Assembly (NCBI RefSeq): GCF_014204495.1
Contig: NZ_JACHLN010000003.1
Location: 248,001-312,000, forward strand
Reading direction: 5' to 3'
DNA from: Sphingomonas kyeonggiensis
GTDB lineage: Bacteria > Pseudomonadota > Alphaproteobacteria > Sphingomonadales > Sphingomonadaceae
DNA length: 64,000 bases
Position 1 is the stretch's first letter, and each line of letters opens with the position of its first letter. Below the pieces are notes generated by a model. That model did not search any database, was not told where the DNA came from, and saw nothing but the letters and a program-made list of their open reading frames with translations. Positions 16,975 through 26,748 of the stretch are shown one piece after another. A program made the position numbers and the translations under genes.

Positions 16975-17397
16975 ATGCGGGTAATGGTGCTGGTAAAGGC
17001 GACCGAGGACAGCGAAGCGGGCCTGATGCCCTCGACCGAACTGCTCGACGCGATGATGAAGTATAATGAGGAGCTGGTGCAGGCCGGGATCATGACCGGC
17101 GGCGACGGGCTCAAGCCTTCCTCGGCGGGCGTGCGGATCGCATTCGACGGAGCTGGACGCACCGTGATCGATGGCCCCTTTGCCGCAACCCGCGAGTTGG
17201 TCGCCGGCTATTGGCTTTGGGAAGTCAAGGACATGGACGAAGCGATCGCCTGGGCGAAGCGCTGCCCCAATCCGATGCCCGGCCCGAGCGAGCTCGAGAT
17301 CCGGCCCTTTTACGAGATGGCCGATTTCGGCGCGGAGCTCACGCCCGAGATCGCCGAGCGCGAGGCCCGGCTGCGCGAGCAGACCGAGAACCGCTGA
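16975..17397 (+). CDS. YciI/DGPF-domain protein
   Basis: A 140-residue cytoplasmic protein of the YCII-related family. MRVMVLVKA forms the first strand, and VIDGPFAATRELVAGYWLWEV carries the DGPF signature, near residues 64-84. Family members have a dimeric ferredoxin-like fold; some are small-molecule enzymes and some occur beside ECF sigma factors, but no sigma gene is adjacent here. AAGGAGAGGAACG gives an excellent ribosome binding site. The role is unknown. Confidence 0.88.
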   Translation: MRVMVLVKATEDSEAGLMPSTELLDAMMKYNEELVQAGIMTGGDGLKPSSAGVRIAFDGAGRTVIDGPFAATRELVAGYWLWEVKDMDEAIAWAKRCPNPMPGPSELEIRPFYEMADFGAELTPEIAEREARLREQTENR

Positions 17398-17554
17398 CCG
17401 CCGCGATCGACAAGCACTGGAGCGGGGCAATCGCGCTTCGCTTCACAGGGCCGTCACGTCGCCATGGGATCGGGGTGGGATTGATCCCTCGGGCCTTCCG
17501 GGGGATGATGGATGCACTTCGTCTTCGAACGCGTTGAAATCCGGGAACGATGCC

Positions 17555-19228
17555 ATGTCGATCGGTCGCTGCTGCGCGCTTCTGCTCTGCCTGCTCACCC
17601 CGGGCCTGGCCCAGGCGCAGACCGGTTCGTCCGACATCATCGTGCAGGGCAATGGCGAGGAGAAGAAGAGCGACTGGCGCCGCGCCGAGACCGCGCATCT
17701 GATCGTCTACAGCGACGGCAGCGAAAGCGAACTCAAGCGCGTCATCACCAATCTTGAACGGCTGCACGGCCTGCTTTCGCGCATCTACCGCGGCGGAGCG
17801 AAGACGGATGAGACCGCCAAGCTGCAGGTCACGCTGTTCGGCGACGGCAATTTCCAGGACAAGCTGGGCCTGCGCAATGTCCGCGGGATCGAAGGCCCCT
17901 ATGCCGGCAGCTTCGCCGAGCAGCGCTATTACGACATGCGCGAGGAGGGCGACGTGATCGCCATCGCGCGCAAGGACCAGCTGCTCGACATGAACACCAA
18001 GCGCGCCGAAGACCTCGACTGCGCCGACGCGCTGGCCGAAGGCGCCTGGGACTGCCCGTTCCCGCCTCCCTATTTCCCGCCGCTGGTCCGGCGCTGGGAC
18101 GCGGTGCTCTATTCGGCCTTCGCCCAGCACTTCCTGCGCACCCACACCCCGGACGTGTTCCCGCGCTGGTACATCGACGGGGTCGGCGCGATCTTCTCGA
18201 CATTGCTGGTGCGCGAGAACGGCGTGATCGATTATGCCCGCGCGCCCGACGGCTACCGCGCCTTCTACCGCGCCTATCAGCCGATCGACGTGGGGGATGT
18301 GGTGACCGGCCGCTATCTCGATGCGCCGAAGAACCAGTGGAACCCCTATCAGGCCTGGGCGATCGCCCATTATTTCCTGTTCTCGAACCTGAAGGCCGAG
18401 CGATCCAGGCAGTTCCGCACCTATCTGGCCGCGATCGGCCGGGGCAGGCCGATGGCCGAGGCGGCGCAGGTGTTCGGCGACCTGGGCAAGCTGCGCGCCG
18501 ACCTGACCACCTATCGCGGCAGCGTGCTCGCCTATGCGCGGACCGCCAGGCCGCTGGCGCGCGAGGAGGAGCCGCTGGTCACCCGCCTGTCGCAGACCGG
18601 TGGCGCGATGGTCGAGGCCCGTCTCCAGCTGGGCGCACGCCTTGCCCCCTTCCCCACCGATACCGCCGCCGCAGAGCCCTGGCTCAGCCAGTTGCGCGGC
18701 AGGCTCGCCTCTCTCCCCTATGAGCCCGAGGCAATGCTGGTCGAGGCCGAGGCCGAATGCCGCGCCGGCCATGCCGATACCTGCCTCACCATGGCCGAGC
18801 GCGTATTGGAGAAATCGCCGGACGATATCCGGGCGCTGAGCTGGAAAGGCGTGGCGCTGACGACGCAGGCGGTTGCGGCGCCGGCCGCGGAACGCGCCGC
18901 CACACTTGCCATCGCTCGCAAGACGCTGGAGCGCGCAATCCGGCTCGACGGCGAAGCGCCGCTGCCGTTGATCGCCTATTTCCAGAGCTATACCCGCCTC
19001 GGCGAGCGCGTGCCCGATACCGCGATGCGCGGTCTGGCCGTCGCGATCCGCGCGGTGCCGGCAGCCCCCGCCCCGCGGCTCTACATGGCGCAGGAGCTGG
19101 TGCGGCAGAACCATGCCGATCTCGCCCGCCAGGTCGTCTGGCCGCTGCTCTACGGCGCCGACGACACACCCGAGAAGCGCGCAGCCCAGGCGCTGTTCAA
19201 CGGCGGCAGTGCCACCGCCGCGCGCTAG
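17555..19228 (+). CDS. Exported protein with C-terminal helical repeats (hypothetical)
   Basis: A 557-residue exported protein of unknown function. The start at 17555 gives a signal peptide (MSIGRCCALLLCLLTPGLAQAQ). Residues about 40-250 resemble bacterial proteins with a degenerate metallopeptidase-like domain: AETAHLIVYSDGSESELKRV, then FAQHFLRTHTPDVFPRWYIDGVGAIF, but the canonical HExxH is absent. From about residue 410 the sequence is TPR-like: short amphipathic helix pairs with ALSWKGVAL and LAIARKTLERAIRLD. It probably makes protein contacts in the periplasm. Its stop overlaps that of the convergent gene by three bases. Confidence 0.8.
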   Translation: MSIGRCCALLLCLLTPGLAQAQTGSSDIIVQGNGEEKKSDWRRAETAHLIVYSDGSESELKRVITNLERLHGLLSRIYRGGAKTDETAKLQVTLFGDGNFQDKLGLRNVRGIEGPYAGSFAEQRYYDMREEGDVIAIARKDQLLDMNTKRAEDLDCADALAEGAWDCPFPPPYFPPLVRRWDAVLYSAFAQHFLRTHTPDVFPRWYIDGVGAIFSTLLVRENGVIDYARAPDGYRAFYRAYQPIDVGDVVTGRYLDAPKNQWNPYQAWAIAHYFLFSNLKAERSRQFRTYLAAIGRGRPMAEAAQVFGDLGKLRADLTTYRGSVLAYARTARPLAREEEPLVTRLSQTGGAMVEARLQLGARLAPFPTDTAAAEPWLSQLRGRLASLPYEPEAMLVEAEAECRAGHADTCLTMAERVLEKSPDDIRALSWKGVALTTQAVAAPAAERAATLAIARKTLERAIRLDGEAPLPLIAYFQSYTRLGERVPDTAMRGLAVAIRAVPAAPAPRLYMAQELVRQNHADLARQVVWPLLYGADDTPEKRAAQALFNGGSATAAR

Positions 19229-19488
19229 TCGCGCTCGAGCTTCCAGGCAGCGTCGAGATATTTCTCGGCAGCCACCCGCAGCGCCGGCTCCTCGTCAAAG
19301 GCTTCGGCCGGCAGCGGCGCGATGCCGAGTCCTTCCATCACCACCCACAAGGCGAACTTGCGCGAGGGCTCCTGCTCGACACCGAAATCGATGCGCAGCC
19401 GTTCCTCGCCCCGCGCGCGCTCCGCTTCGCTGAGCGCCTCGGGTTCGTCGGTGTCGAAATAGTGGAGTAGCAGTGCGTCGAGGTCCAT
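19225..19488 (-). CDS. Small acidic protein (hypothetical)
   Basis: An 87-residue protein with start at 19488. It is acidic, with Glu-rich helices (EALSEAERARGEERLRIDFG) and no membrane segment or signal. Its stop codon overlaps the stop of the convergent exported protein. It lies 44 bases downstream of the sulfotransferase on the same strand and may be co-transcribed with it. No family recognised; the coding call rests on frame conservation through the end and on the fitting gene spacing. Confidence 0.6.
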   Translation of the reverse strand: MDLDALLLHYFDTDEPEALSEAERARGEERLRIDFGVEQEPSRKFALWVVMEGLGIAPLPAEAFDEEPALRVAAEKYLDAAWKLERD

Positions 19489-19532
19489 GTGCCCTACTTC
19501 GGCGCACGGACCCCGATCTGCAAGCGGGGCAA

Positions 19533-20459
19533 TTACGCCGCTTCGCCGCTCGCAAGCCATGCGGCGCATTCCGGACCGAGCTCGGCCAGCGCCATCGCCT
19601 CGTAATTGGCGACATCCTGGGCAGTCAGCACCTCGCGCCAGCGGCCATTGGTGCCCTTGTTGATGAAGGTCTCCGCCCCGCCGTCCCAGAATACGCCGCC
19701 CAGCGGGGCGGACCTGGCGGCGTTGGCCTTCATCCAGTCGAAGCTGCAATGGCGCAGGATACGCGGGAAGCTCTCCGCCTCGATCTCGATGTCGAGGAAG
19801 GCCGCGATCTTGCGGATCTCGCCCGCTAGGTCGCGCTTCAGCGCCTCGAAATGGACGAGATGGACGTTGGGCAGGTCGCGCACCGCCCACCAGCTGCGCA
19901 CATTCTCCCAGAAGGACCAGAAAGGTGCGCCATCGCCGTCGAGCCATTCGCGGAAATATTCGGCGACATCGGGATTGGCACGCGGGATCGGTGGGCCGAC
20001 CCGGCCGGGCGTGTTGTTGAGGATCTCGTACCAGGCGTCGGTCGCGTGGAAATGATGGTTGTGCAGGCTCCACGCCACGTCGCGGCCGTCACGCGCGACA
20101 TAGAGATATTTGGCCCTGGGGCTGAAGCGCAGCGCGTCCACCGGCAGGTGCGTCTTCAGGATGCGGCGATGCTCCTGCTCCTCGAGCGCGGCGAGCTTCA
20201 CCAGCACCGGCGGCACGCGCAGGTCTACCCAGGGCGAGATCTCGGCCACCGAAACCTCGGGATCACCGCCGAAGATCAGCTGCGCGACGATCTGCTGCGT
20301 CCAGGTGGTGCCGGCCTTGGCATAGGTCGAGACGACCACATCATCGGCGCGAAACGCCAGATCGTTCCACACGGTCGAATCGAAATGGTGGTTGTGCAGC
20401 TCACGCAGCTTACGCGGATACGCCGCCGGCTTCGCAGCCGGCGCAAAGGTCACGGGCAT
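19533..20459 (-). CDS. PAPS-dependent sulfotransferase
   Basis: A 308-residue cytoplasmic sulfotransferase of the type 1 family. The 5'-phosphosulfate loop is YAKAGTTW (residues 46-53), the likely catalytic base is H104 in KTHLP, and the 3'-phosphate site is R123DGRDVAWS. It transfers the sulfuryl group of PAPS to a hydroxyl or amine acceptor; the acceptor is not evident. The upstream gap is AT-rich relative to the window, which suits a promoter. No PAPS synthesis genes are nearby. Confidence 0.92.
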   Translation of the reverse strand: MPVTFAPAAKPAAYPRKLRELHNHHFDSTVWNDLAFRADDVVVSTYAKAGTTWTQQIVAQLIFGGDPEVSVAEISPWVDLRVPPVLVKLAALEEQEHRRILKTHLPVDALRFSPRAKYLYVARDGRDVAWSLHNHHFHATDAWYEILNNTPGRVGPPIPRANPDVAEYFREWLDGDGAPFWSFWENVRSWWAVRDLPNVHLVHFEALKRDLAGEIRKIAAFLDIEIEAESFPRILRHCSFDWMKANAARSAPLGGVFWDGGAETFINKGTNGRWREVLTAQDVANYEAMALAELGPECAAWLASGEAA

Positions 20460-20678
20460 CTCGTCAGTCCTTCAGGGGGTGCGACCAGTGATTTATTCTT
20501 GCAACACACCAGCGTCAATTTTCAAATCACGCCAAGTGTTATCAAGATAAACGAGCGCTATAGCCGGGTGCTATACCGTAAAACTGCAGTAATGACTTGA
20601 AACAATTGAAACGAGAATTACCGTTGACTATCAGGAGTTTGCGCATCGATTTACCAAAACCGACGCGCAACGCCGCCG

Positions 20679-21848
20679 TCAGAATTCCAATGTCGCCCGG
20701 AGCGTGAGCACGGTCACCCGTGCCGCATCGACATCGCCGCCGCGGTTCCAGATGAACTGCACGTCGGGCTGCAGCGTCAGGAAGTCGGTAAGCTTGTCGG
20801 AGAAGGTGAGCTCCACCGCATTCTCGGCCTGGGCGGTGTGCACGCCGTCGCCGCGCAACAGGTCGCGATAGCCCTTCGAAAGATAGGCCTGGTTCACGCC
20901 GAACGAGACCTGGCTGTCGTCACGCCCGGGCAGGACATGGGTGGCGAGCACGCCCGCCTGCCAGCCGCCCTTGAACGGGCTGGTCTTGCCGTCCGAGATG
21001 CCGGCACGGACGAACAGGCTGGTGGCGAAGGGGCCGTCCTGGTCGCCAAGCGCCTTCTGCGCGATCACATAGGCGCCGCGCGCATGGCGGCGAATCGGAT
21101 CGCCGGCGCTGTCGGTTTCGGCGATGTCGTCCTGGCGCTCGCTATAGCCCCAGGCGCCCAGCGCGAACTTGTTGCCGTCCTTCTCCACGCCGGCCTCGCC
21201 GATCAGCAGCACGCCGTGGTGGAAGTCGAGCGCCGAGCCGCGATCGTCGCCCAGCGCGCCGGCGGTGGCGTTGAGCAGCGCGACCCGCGCGAAGCCCGCG
21301 CCACCAAAGCGCTGCTCCAGCCGCACGGCCAGCGCCGTAGTCGGGAAGATCGACGGGCCGTTGGGTCCGGTCGAGGCGATTTCCGAGCCCACGCCGAAGG
21401 CCGGCGCGATCAGCAGGCCGGCAGCGTCATTGGCGTAGAATTCGCTGTTGAGGTCATAGAGGCCGGCGCGCAGCGAGGTGGTGGCGCCGAGCTTCTGCTC
21501 CACCCAGATCTCGAACAGGCGCAGCTTCGCACTGGCGACTTCGATATTGTCGACGCCCTGCAGCGTACCCGCCGCGTCATTGGGGCGGCCGCCCAGATTG
21601 TTGAGCACGTCCACATGGAAGCTCGCGCCGTTCCAGCCGACCAGGCGCTCCAGATCGCCATTCGCCTCGATGTTCAGATCGTCGAGCCCGAAGCTGCGCA
21701 GCTTGCGCCGGTCCGCCGCCACGCCCGAGAGATCGGCGCGATAGGTGGCACCGATATCGAGTGCCGGCTCCTGCGCGTCCTGCGCAAATGCCGAAGGAAT
21801 GACCAGCAGAGAAAGTGCGGACACCGCCGCACCGAAAGTCGCACGCAT
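20679..21848 (-). CDS. OprB-family carbohydrate porin
   Basis: A 389-residue outer-membrane porin. The start at 21848 gives a signal peptide (MRATFGAAVSALSLLVIPSAFAQ); an in-frame ATG at 21884 would add 12 residues ahead of it. The mature part has the OprB hallmarks GASFHVDVLNNLGGRPND, IWVEQKL, LRAGLYDLNSEF and AGLLIAPAFG, and ends in ATLEF with the C-terminal phenylalanine that BAM recognises. These porins admit sugars. No sugar transport or catabolic gene flanks it. Confidence 0.9.
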   Translation of the reverse strand: MRATFGAAVSALSLLVIPSAFAQDAQEPALDIGATYRADLSGVAADRRKLRSFGLDDLNIEANGDLERLVGWNGASFHVDVLNNLGGRPNDAAGTLQGVDNIEVASAKLRLFEIWVEQKLGATTSLRAGLYDLNSEFYANDAAGLLIAPAFGVGSEIASTGPNGPSIFPTTALAVRLEQRFGGAGFARVALLNATAGALGDDRGSALDFHHGVLLIGEAGVEKDGNKFALGAWGYSERQDDIAETDSAGDPIRRHARGAYVIAQKALGDQDGPFATSLFVRAGISDGKTSPFKGGWQAGVLATHVLPGRDDSQVSFGVNQAYLSKGYRDLLRGDGVHTAQAENAVELTFSDKLTDFLTLQPDVQFIWNRGGDVDAARVTVLTLRATLEF

Positions 21849-21973
21849 TGAACAGCCCCAGTTACCGACATCCCCCGGAAACATTTGTAGAGGGCCCGAA
21901 CCCGCAGCGGACTTTCCACCTATAATTCGTGCTGAAGCCGGATGCCGCGACAGGCACCGCGCGGGAGATTTCC

Positions 21974-23731
21974 GTGAAGATCACGTCGCTCAACAAGGCA
22001 ACGACCCAGGCTGCCGCCGTTCTTATCGGCATCACCGCGCTTTCGGGCGGCACCGGGCTGTTCATCGTTGCAAAGGAAAACAGCGCGATCGCCCAGCAGG
22101 CGGCCGCCGCGGGCCTGCTCCAGAACCATATGGAAGCGGACATGATGCACGACGCGGTCCGCGCGGACGTGCTCGCCGCGCTGGTCGGCGGCGACGACGC
22201 CGCGCGCAAGCAGACGCTCGACGATCTCAAGGATCACCTCGGCACGCTTTCCCGGACGATCAACGAGGATGCCGCCTTCCAGGGCGTAGACAGCATCGTC
22301 GCCGCGACCAGCCAGCTCAAGACGCCGATGGACGCCTATGCCGCCGCCGCGCAGAAGATCGTCGACACCGCCGCCAGCGATCCCCTCGCCGCCCGTGCCC
22401 AGATGCCCGGCTTCATGGACCAGTTCCGCGCGCTCGAGAAATCGATGGAAAGCGCTTCGGAAGCGATCGAGGGCCACGCGAAGGAAGTCGCCTCCAGCTC
22501 GGCCGCGCTCGGCACGGTGGCGATGATCGTCCTGTTCCTCACGCTGCTCGCGGGCATGGCCGCCGCTTTCCTGCTGGCCCAGGCCGCACGCCGCCTGCTC
22601 GTACGCCCGCTGCTCGACCTTGCCGACACCATGCGCGCGCTCGACAGCGGCGACCTGTCGGTCAAGGTGCCGCACGCCGCACGCGAGGACGAGCTGGGCG
22701 GCATGGCCCAGGCGATCGACGCCTTCCGCGACAAGCTCAAGGCCGCCGAGGAAGCCAAGGAAGCGCAGACCAAGCTGATCGTCGAAACGATCGGCACCAG
22801 CCTCGACGCGATGGCGCGCGGCGACCTCAGCGTCGAGATCGATGCCGAGCTCACCGGCCCGTTCGCCGCGCTCAAGCGCAGCTTCAACGATGCCGCGCAT
22901 GGCCTCCGATCGCTGATCGGCACGGTCGTCACCGGCACCGAGAATATCCGCACCGGCGCCAACGAGATCGCCTCGGCTTCCGAGGATCTCGCCCGTCGCA
23001 CCGAGCGCAATGCCGCGACGCTTGAAGAGACCAATGCCGCGGTCAACGCGATCGATCACCGCCTCAAGTCGATCGCGCTCTCGGCCAACGAGACGCTGTC
23101 GCGTGCCGATGGCGCCATCGCCGTGGTCGGCACCGGCCGCGCGGTCGCCGACGAAGCGGTGCAGGCGATGACTCGCGTCAGCGAAAGCGCCAAGGGCATC
23201 GACTCGGTTATCGAAGGCCTCGACAAGATCGCCTTCCAGACCCGCGTTCTCGCGATGAACGCCGCCGTGGAAGCCGGTCGTGCTGGCGAAGCCGGCCGTG
23301 GCTTCGCGGTCGTCGCCGATCTCGTCTCCGCGCTCGCGATGCGCGCCGAGGAAGAAGCCGGCCGCGCCCGCGACCAGCTCACCCATACCCAGGCCGAAGT
23401 CGTCACCGCGGTCGATGCCGTGATGAAGGTCGATGGCGCACTTGCCGATATCTCGGGCGATGTCGGCCAGGTCCATGCCCTGATCGGCACGATGGCCGAG
23501 GACAACAACGCCCAGAGCCATGCGATCAGCCAGGTCAGCGAAGCGATCGGCGACATGGATCGCGGCACCCAGCAGAACGCCGCGATGGTCGAGGAAACCT
23601 CGGCAGCCGCGCGCAACCTCACCCAGGAAGTGGATTCGCTGGCGGACAGCGCCGCGAGCTTCACGATCGACGCCCCGCACGGCCACCGCGCCGCGCCGCA
23701 GCGCCAGATGGACGGCGCGACCCTGCACTGA
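21974..23731 (+). CDS. Methyl-accepting chemotaxis protein
   Basis: A transmembrane chemoreceptor of about 585 residues. GTG at 21974 is preferred over an ATG at 21929 because CGGGAG lies nine bases upstream and the protein then starts MKITSLNKATTQ just before the first span (about residues 10-32). A periplasmic four-helix ligand domain follows, then a second span near 177-200, HAMP with RRLLVRPLLDLADTM, and the cytoplasmic coiled coil. The CheA/CheW-binding tip is KIAFQTRVLAMNAAVEAGRA near residue 418. No C-terminal CheR-binding pentapeptide is seen. No che genes are in the window, so it must signal to a distant cluster. Confidence 0.94.
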   Translation: MKITSLNKATTQAAAVLIGITALSGGTGLFIVAKENSAIAQQAAAAGLLQNHMEADMMHDAVRADVLAALVGGDDAARKQTLDDLKDHLGTLSRTINEDAAFQGVDSIVAATSQLKTPMDAYAAAAQKIVDTAASDPLAARAQMPGFMDQFRALEKSMESASEAIEGHAKEVASSSAALGTVAMIVLFLTLLAGMAAAFLLAQAARRLLVRPLLDLADTMRALDSGDLSVKVPHAAREDELGGMAQAIDAFRDKLKAAEEAKEAQTKLIVETIGTSLDAMARGDLSVEIDAELTGPFAALKRSFNDAAHGLRSLIGTVVTGTENIRTGANEIASASEDLARRTERNAATLEETNAAVNAIDHRLKSIALSANETLSRADGAIAVVGTGRAVADEAVQAMTRVSESAKGIDSVIEGLDKIAFQTRVLAMNAAVEAGRAGEAGRGFAVVADLVSALAMRAEEEAGRARDQLTHTQAEVVTAVDAVMKVDGALADISGDVGQVHALIGTMAEDNNAQSHAISQVSEAIGDMDRGTQQNAAMVEETSAAARNLTQEVDSLADSAASFTIDAPHGHRAAPQRQMDGATLH

Positions 23732-23739
23732 TCCGGACA

Positions 23740-23768
23740 CATCCGCGCAACAAGCTGTTGCGCGGATG
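23740..23768 (+). terminator. Perfect hairpin after the chemoreceptor gene
   Basis: CATCCGCGCAAC pairs with GTTGCGCGGATG around a five-base loop, nine bases after the stop. There is no U-run, so termination strength is uncertain. Confidence 0.6.
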
Positions 23769-23898
23769 CCGCAGTCGCACAAAAGAAACATAATCGTAAT
23801 CGAAACGACGCCAAACCGCCGTGTACGGTTCATCTACGTCCTGTTGAGCGCCGCCGAGAGCGGGGGCGGATCGCCCCTTGCGAAAGGGGAACCAGGAC

Positions 23899-26157
23899 AT
23901 GAACGTTTCGCGCTTACTTAGCGGCGCAGCCATCGCGGTGCTCGCTTCCACGCTAGCCGCCGGCGCAGCGCAGGCCCAGAACACCGCGAACCCGGCAGAC
24001 GCCCCCGCCACCGAAGAGCAGCGCGCGAACGAGATCCTGGTCACCGGCCAGATTTTCTTCCGCAACCGCACCGCGGACCCCAACCCGATTCTTTCCTACG
24101 ACCTGGAATATTTCCAGAAGTTCGAGCCGGTATCGGTTGGCGAAATGCTGAAACGCGTGCCGGGCGCCACCTTCACCTCGGACGTACTCGAATATGACCA
24201 GGTCCAGTTCCGCGGCCTGCCCGGCGGCTTCACCAACGTGCTGATCAACGGCCGCCGCACGCCCGGCGGCGAGGCCGACGGCTCCTTCTTCGTCGATCGC
24301 ATCCCGGCCGAGCTGGTCGAGCGCATCGAGATCGTCCGCGCGCCCCGCCCGGATCAGCCGAGCGACGGCGTCGCCGGCACGCTCAACGTCGTCACCAAGG
24401 AAGCGACCAGCTTCAAGGGCGGCTTCGGCAAGATCGGCGCGCTACTCAATACCAAGGACGGGGTGCTCCGCCCCTCAGCTGCCGCTGCCTTTGCCGGCAA
24501 GCTCAGCGAGAGCACCGATTACTGGATCGCGCTCAACTATCAGAAGCGGCGCAACCCGAAGAGCAAGGTCTCATACCGCTTTGGCGGCGAGCCGACCACT
24601 GACGACAAGCGCTTCCCGGGCAACCCCGTGACCAGCCACTACGTTACCGATCCCGAGTTCAGCGACTTCGAGGCCCAGAGTGACACGCGTGATGGCAGCG
24701 ACCTGTCGGGTAGCGCGGAGATCACCACGCGGTTCGGCGATGGTGGCCGGCTGCGGCTGAACGGTTTCTTCGTCGACACGCATCGCGACGAGGACGAGCA
24801 GTCGGTTACGCTGGAAGACGCCGACCTAGATTTCGACGGCGTGGAAGTGCAACAGGAGCGCATCAAGCAGCAGACCTATGCCGTCACCGCCGATGCCAAG
24901 CTGCCGGTGAGCGACAGCTTCGAGCTGGGTCTGGCCGGTGGCTGGAACCAGTATCGCGAGAACACCAAGACGACGGTGTTCGAGGGTGACAACGAAAATG
25001 ACTATAGCGACCTCGACCTGGACGAGGAAGAAACCCTACACATCAAGGATACCGAGTTCAGCGGCACGCTCTCTGGAAGCTATGACGGCGGCGCGTTCAA
25101 GCTGAAGCTCGGCTCGGACTTCCTGTTCAAGACCCGCGATGGCCTGAACGACGGTATCCTGACCGACATTTTCCGCATCCGCGAGAACCGCTATTCGCCC
25201 TATGTCCGCCTGACGTACGACCTCGGTTCGTCCTTCACGGTCGACGGCGGCGCCCGCTACGAGATCGTCGATCGCAAGGTGACCGCGACCACCACCTCGG
25301 CCAACTACAACACCGGCATCCTCAACCCGTCGCTCAGCCTGCGCTGGTCGCCGACGGGTGCGGACCAGTTCCGCGCCTCGGTCGCACGCACCATCCGCCG
25401 CCCGGATTATGACCTGCTCTCGCCGATCGAATATGACGAGACCCCCGGTGACGACGACACCACCACCGGCAACCCCGAGCTGAAGAACCAGAGCGCCTGG
25501 GGCGTTGACGTTGGCTATGAGCGTCGCATTGGGCGCAATGGCATCGCCGGCGTGAACTTCTTCTACCGCGACATCACCGACCTGATCGAGCTGGTTGCCG
25601 TCCGCGACAACGGCCCGGGCCAGGATTTCCGCCCGCAGAATATCGGCGATGGCCAGGCCTGGGGCTTCGAATTCGACCTGTCGGCCCCGCTCACCTTCCT
25701 GGGCATGCCCGACACCGGCATCTTCGCAAACTACACCTATCTCGACAGCTCGACGACCGATCCGTTCACCGGCGAGAAGCGCCGCTTCAATGCCCAGCCG
25801 CACCATGTCTACAATCTGGGTTTCATCCAGACGGTGAAGGCAGCGGACGTCAGCTTCGGCGCGACGATCTCGGGCCGCTCCAAGTCGCTTGCGTCGAACT
25901 TCGACGAGACGGTGGAGCTGCGCTACGATCCGGACCTGGAAGCGTTCGTCGAAAAACGCATCGGCAAGCACATCGTTCTCCGCGTCTCGGCACAGAACCT
26001 GCTCGATCGCGTGAAGTACGAGGACTTCCGCAAATATGACGGGGACTCGCTCGAGGAGATCCTCGAAAACCGCCGCGCCGGCGATCTCGACGAATATGAG
26101 ATCGAGCGCGAGCATTCGGGCCCGCTGGTGCAGTTCACTCTGCGCGCAGCGTTCTGA
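23899..26157 (+). CDS. TonB-dependent outer-membrane receptor
   Basis: A 752-residue receptor with start at 23899 and signal peptide MNVSRLLSGAAIAVLASTLAAGAAQAQ. The plug domain spans about residues 60-175 with VSVGEMLKRVPGATF, QFRGLPGGFTNVLINGRR and ERIEIVRAP. The rest is the 22-strand barrel, ending LVQFTLRAAF with a terminal phenylalanine. A stretch near residues 290-380 is unusually acidic. The ligand cannot be told: there is no siderophore or sugar gene beside it. A strong hairpin follows the stop. Confidence 0.93.
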   Translation: MNVSRLLSGAAIAVLASTLAAGAAQAQNTANPADAPATEEQRANEILVTGQIFFRNRTADPNPILSYDLEYFQKFEPVSVGEMLKRVPGATFTSDVLEYDQVQFRGLPGGFTNVLINGRRTPGGEADGSFFVDRIPAELVERIEIVRAPRPDQPSDGVAGTLNVVTKEATSFKGGFGKIGALLNTKDGVLRPSAAAAFAGKLSESTDYWIALNYQKRRNPKSKVSYRFGGEPTTDDKRFPGNPVTSHYVTDPEFSDFEAQSDTRDGSDLSGSAEITTRFGDGGRLRLNGFFVDTHRDEDEQSVTLEDADLDFDGVEVQQERIKQQTYAVTADAKLPVSDSFELGLAGGWNQYRENTKTTVFEGDNENDYSDLDLDEEETLHIKDTEFSGTLSGSYDGGAFKLKLGSDFLFKTRDGLNDGILTDIFRIRENRYSPYVRLTYDLGSSFTVDGGARYEIVDRKVTATTTSANYNTGILNPSLSLRWSPTGADQFRASVARTIRRPDYDLLSPIEYDETPGDDDTTTGNPELKNQSAWGVDVGYERRIGRNGIAGVNFFYRDITDLIELVAVRDNGPGQDFRPQNIGDGQAWGFEFDLSAPLTFLGMPDTGIFANYTYLDSSTTDPFTGEKRRFNAQPHHVYNLGFIQTVKAADVSFGATISGRSKSLASNFDETVELRYDPDLEAFVEKRIGKHIVLRVSAQNLLDRVKYEDFRKYDGDSLEEILENRRAGDLDEYEIEREHSGPLVQFTLRAAF

Positions 26158-26164
26158 AGCCGCT

Positions 26165-26197
26165 TTCTCCCTCTCCCCCCGGCGGGGAGAGGGAGAA
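26165..26197 (+). terminator. Strong hairpin after TonB receptor gene (palindromic repeat type)
   Basis: TTCTCCCTCTCCCC pairs perfectly with GGGGAGAGGGAGAA (14 pairs, five-base loop). It lacks a U-run and resembles the GGGAGGGG palindromes at 46881-47004, so it may be a dispersed repeat used as a 3' end. Confidence 0.65.
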
Positions 26198-26241
26198 GTG
26201 GGCCGTTGCACAGCCGCCTCGCTCCGCTTATCTCCGCGCGC

Positions 26242-26748
26242 ATGTCGACCGAACTCTACGACCTGACCGTCCCCGTCTTCCTGCGTGGCTTCAAGGCCAT
26301 GTCGGCGTTCCTCGAAAAGGCACGCACCTGGGCGGACGAGAACGGCATCCCGCATGCCGAGCTGCTCGAAGCGCGCCTTGCCGACGACATGGCGCCGCTC
26401 AGCTCGCAGATCCAGCGCGTCAGCGACGGCGCCAAGTTCGCGCTCGCCCGGCTCGGCCAGCTCGAGGCACCCGCGATGGCGGATACCGAGACCAGCTTCG
26501 ACGAGCTACAGGCTCGCATCGCCGCGACCGTGGCCTTCCTCAAGTCGGTCCCGCGCGAAGCGGTCGATGGGCGCGAGGACGCCGATATCGAAGTGAAGAC
26601 GCCAAACCGCAGCTTCCACTTCAAGGGCCTGCCCTACGTCACCACCTTCGCGCTGCCGAACTTCTACTTCCACATCACCACCGCCTACGCGATCCTGCGC
26701 CACAAGGGTGCGCCGCTCGGCAAGATGGACTTCCTGGGCGGCATCTGA
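26242..26748 (+). CDS. DUF1993-family protein
   Basis: A 168-residue protein starting MSTELYDLTVPVFLRGFKAMSAFLEKA, characteristic of DUF1993, a DinB-like helical bundle family. NFYFHITTAYAILRHKGAPLGKMDFLGG at the C-terminus matches the family's closing motif; H and D residues in it could bind metal. Function unknown. The stop overlaps the start of the next gene by one base, so the two are translated together. Confidence 0.87.
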   Translation: MSTELYDLTVPVFLRGFKAMSAFLEKARTWADENGIPHAELLEARLADDMAPLSSQIQRVSDGAKFALARLGQLEAPAMADTETSFDELQARIAATVAFLKSVPREAVDGREDADIEVKTPNRSFHFKGLPYVTTFALPNFYFHITTAYAILRHKGAPLGKMDFLGGI

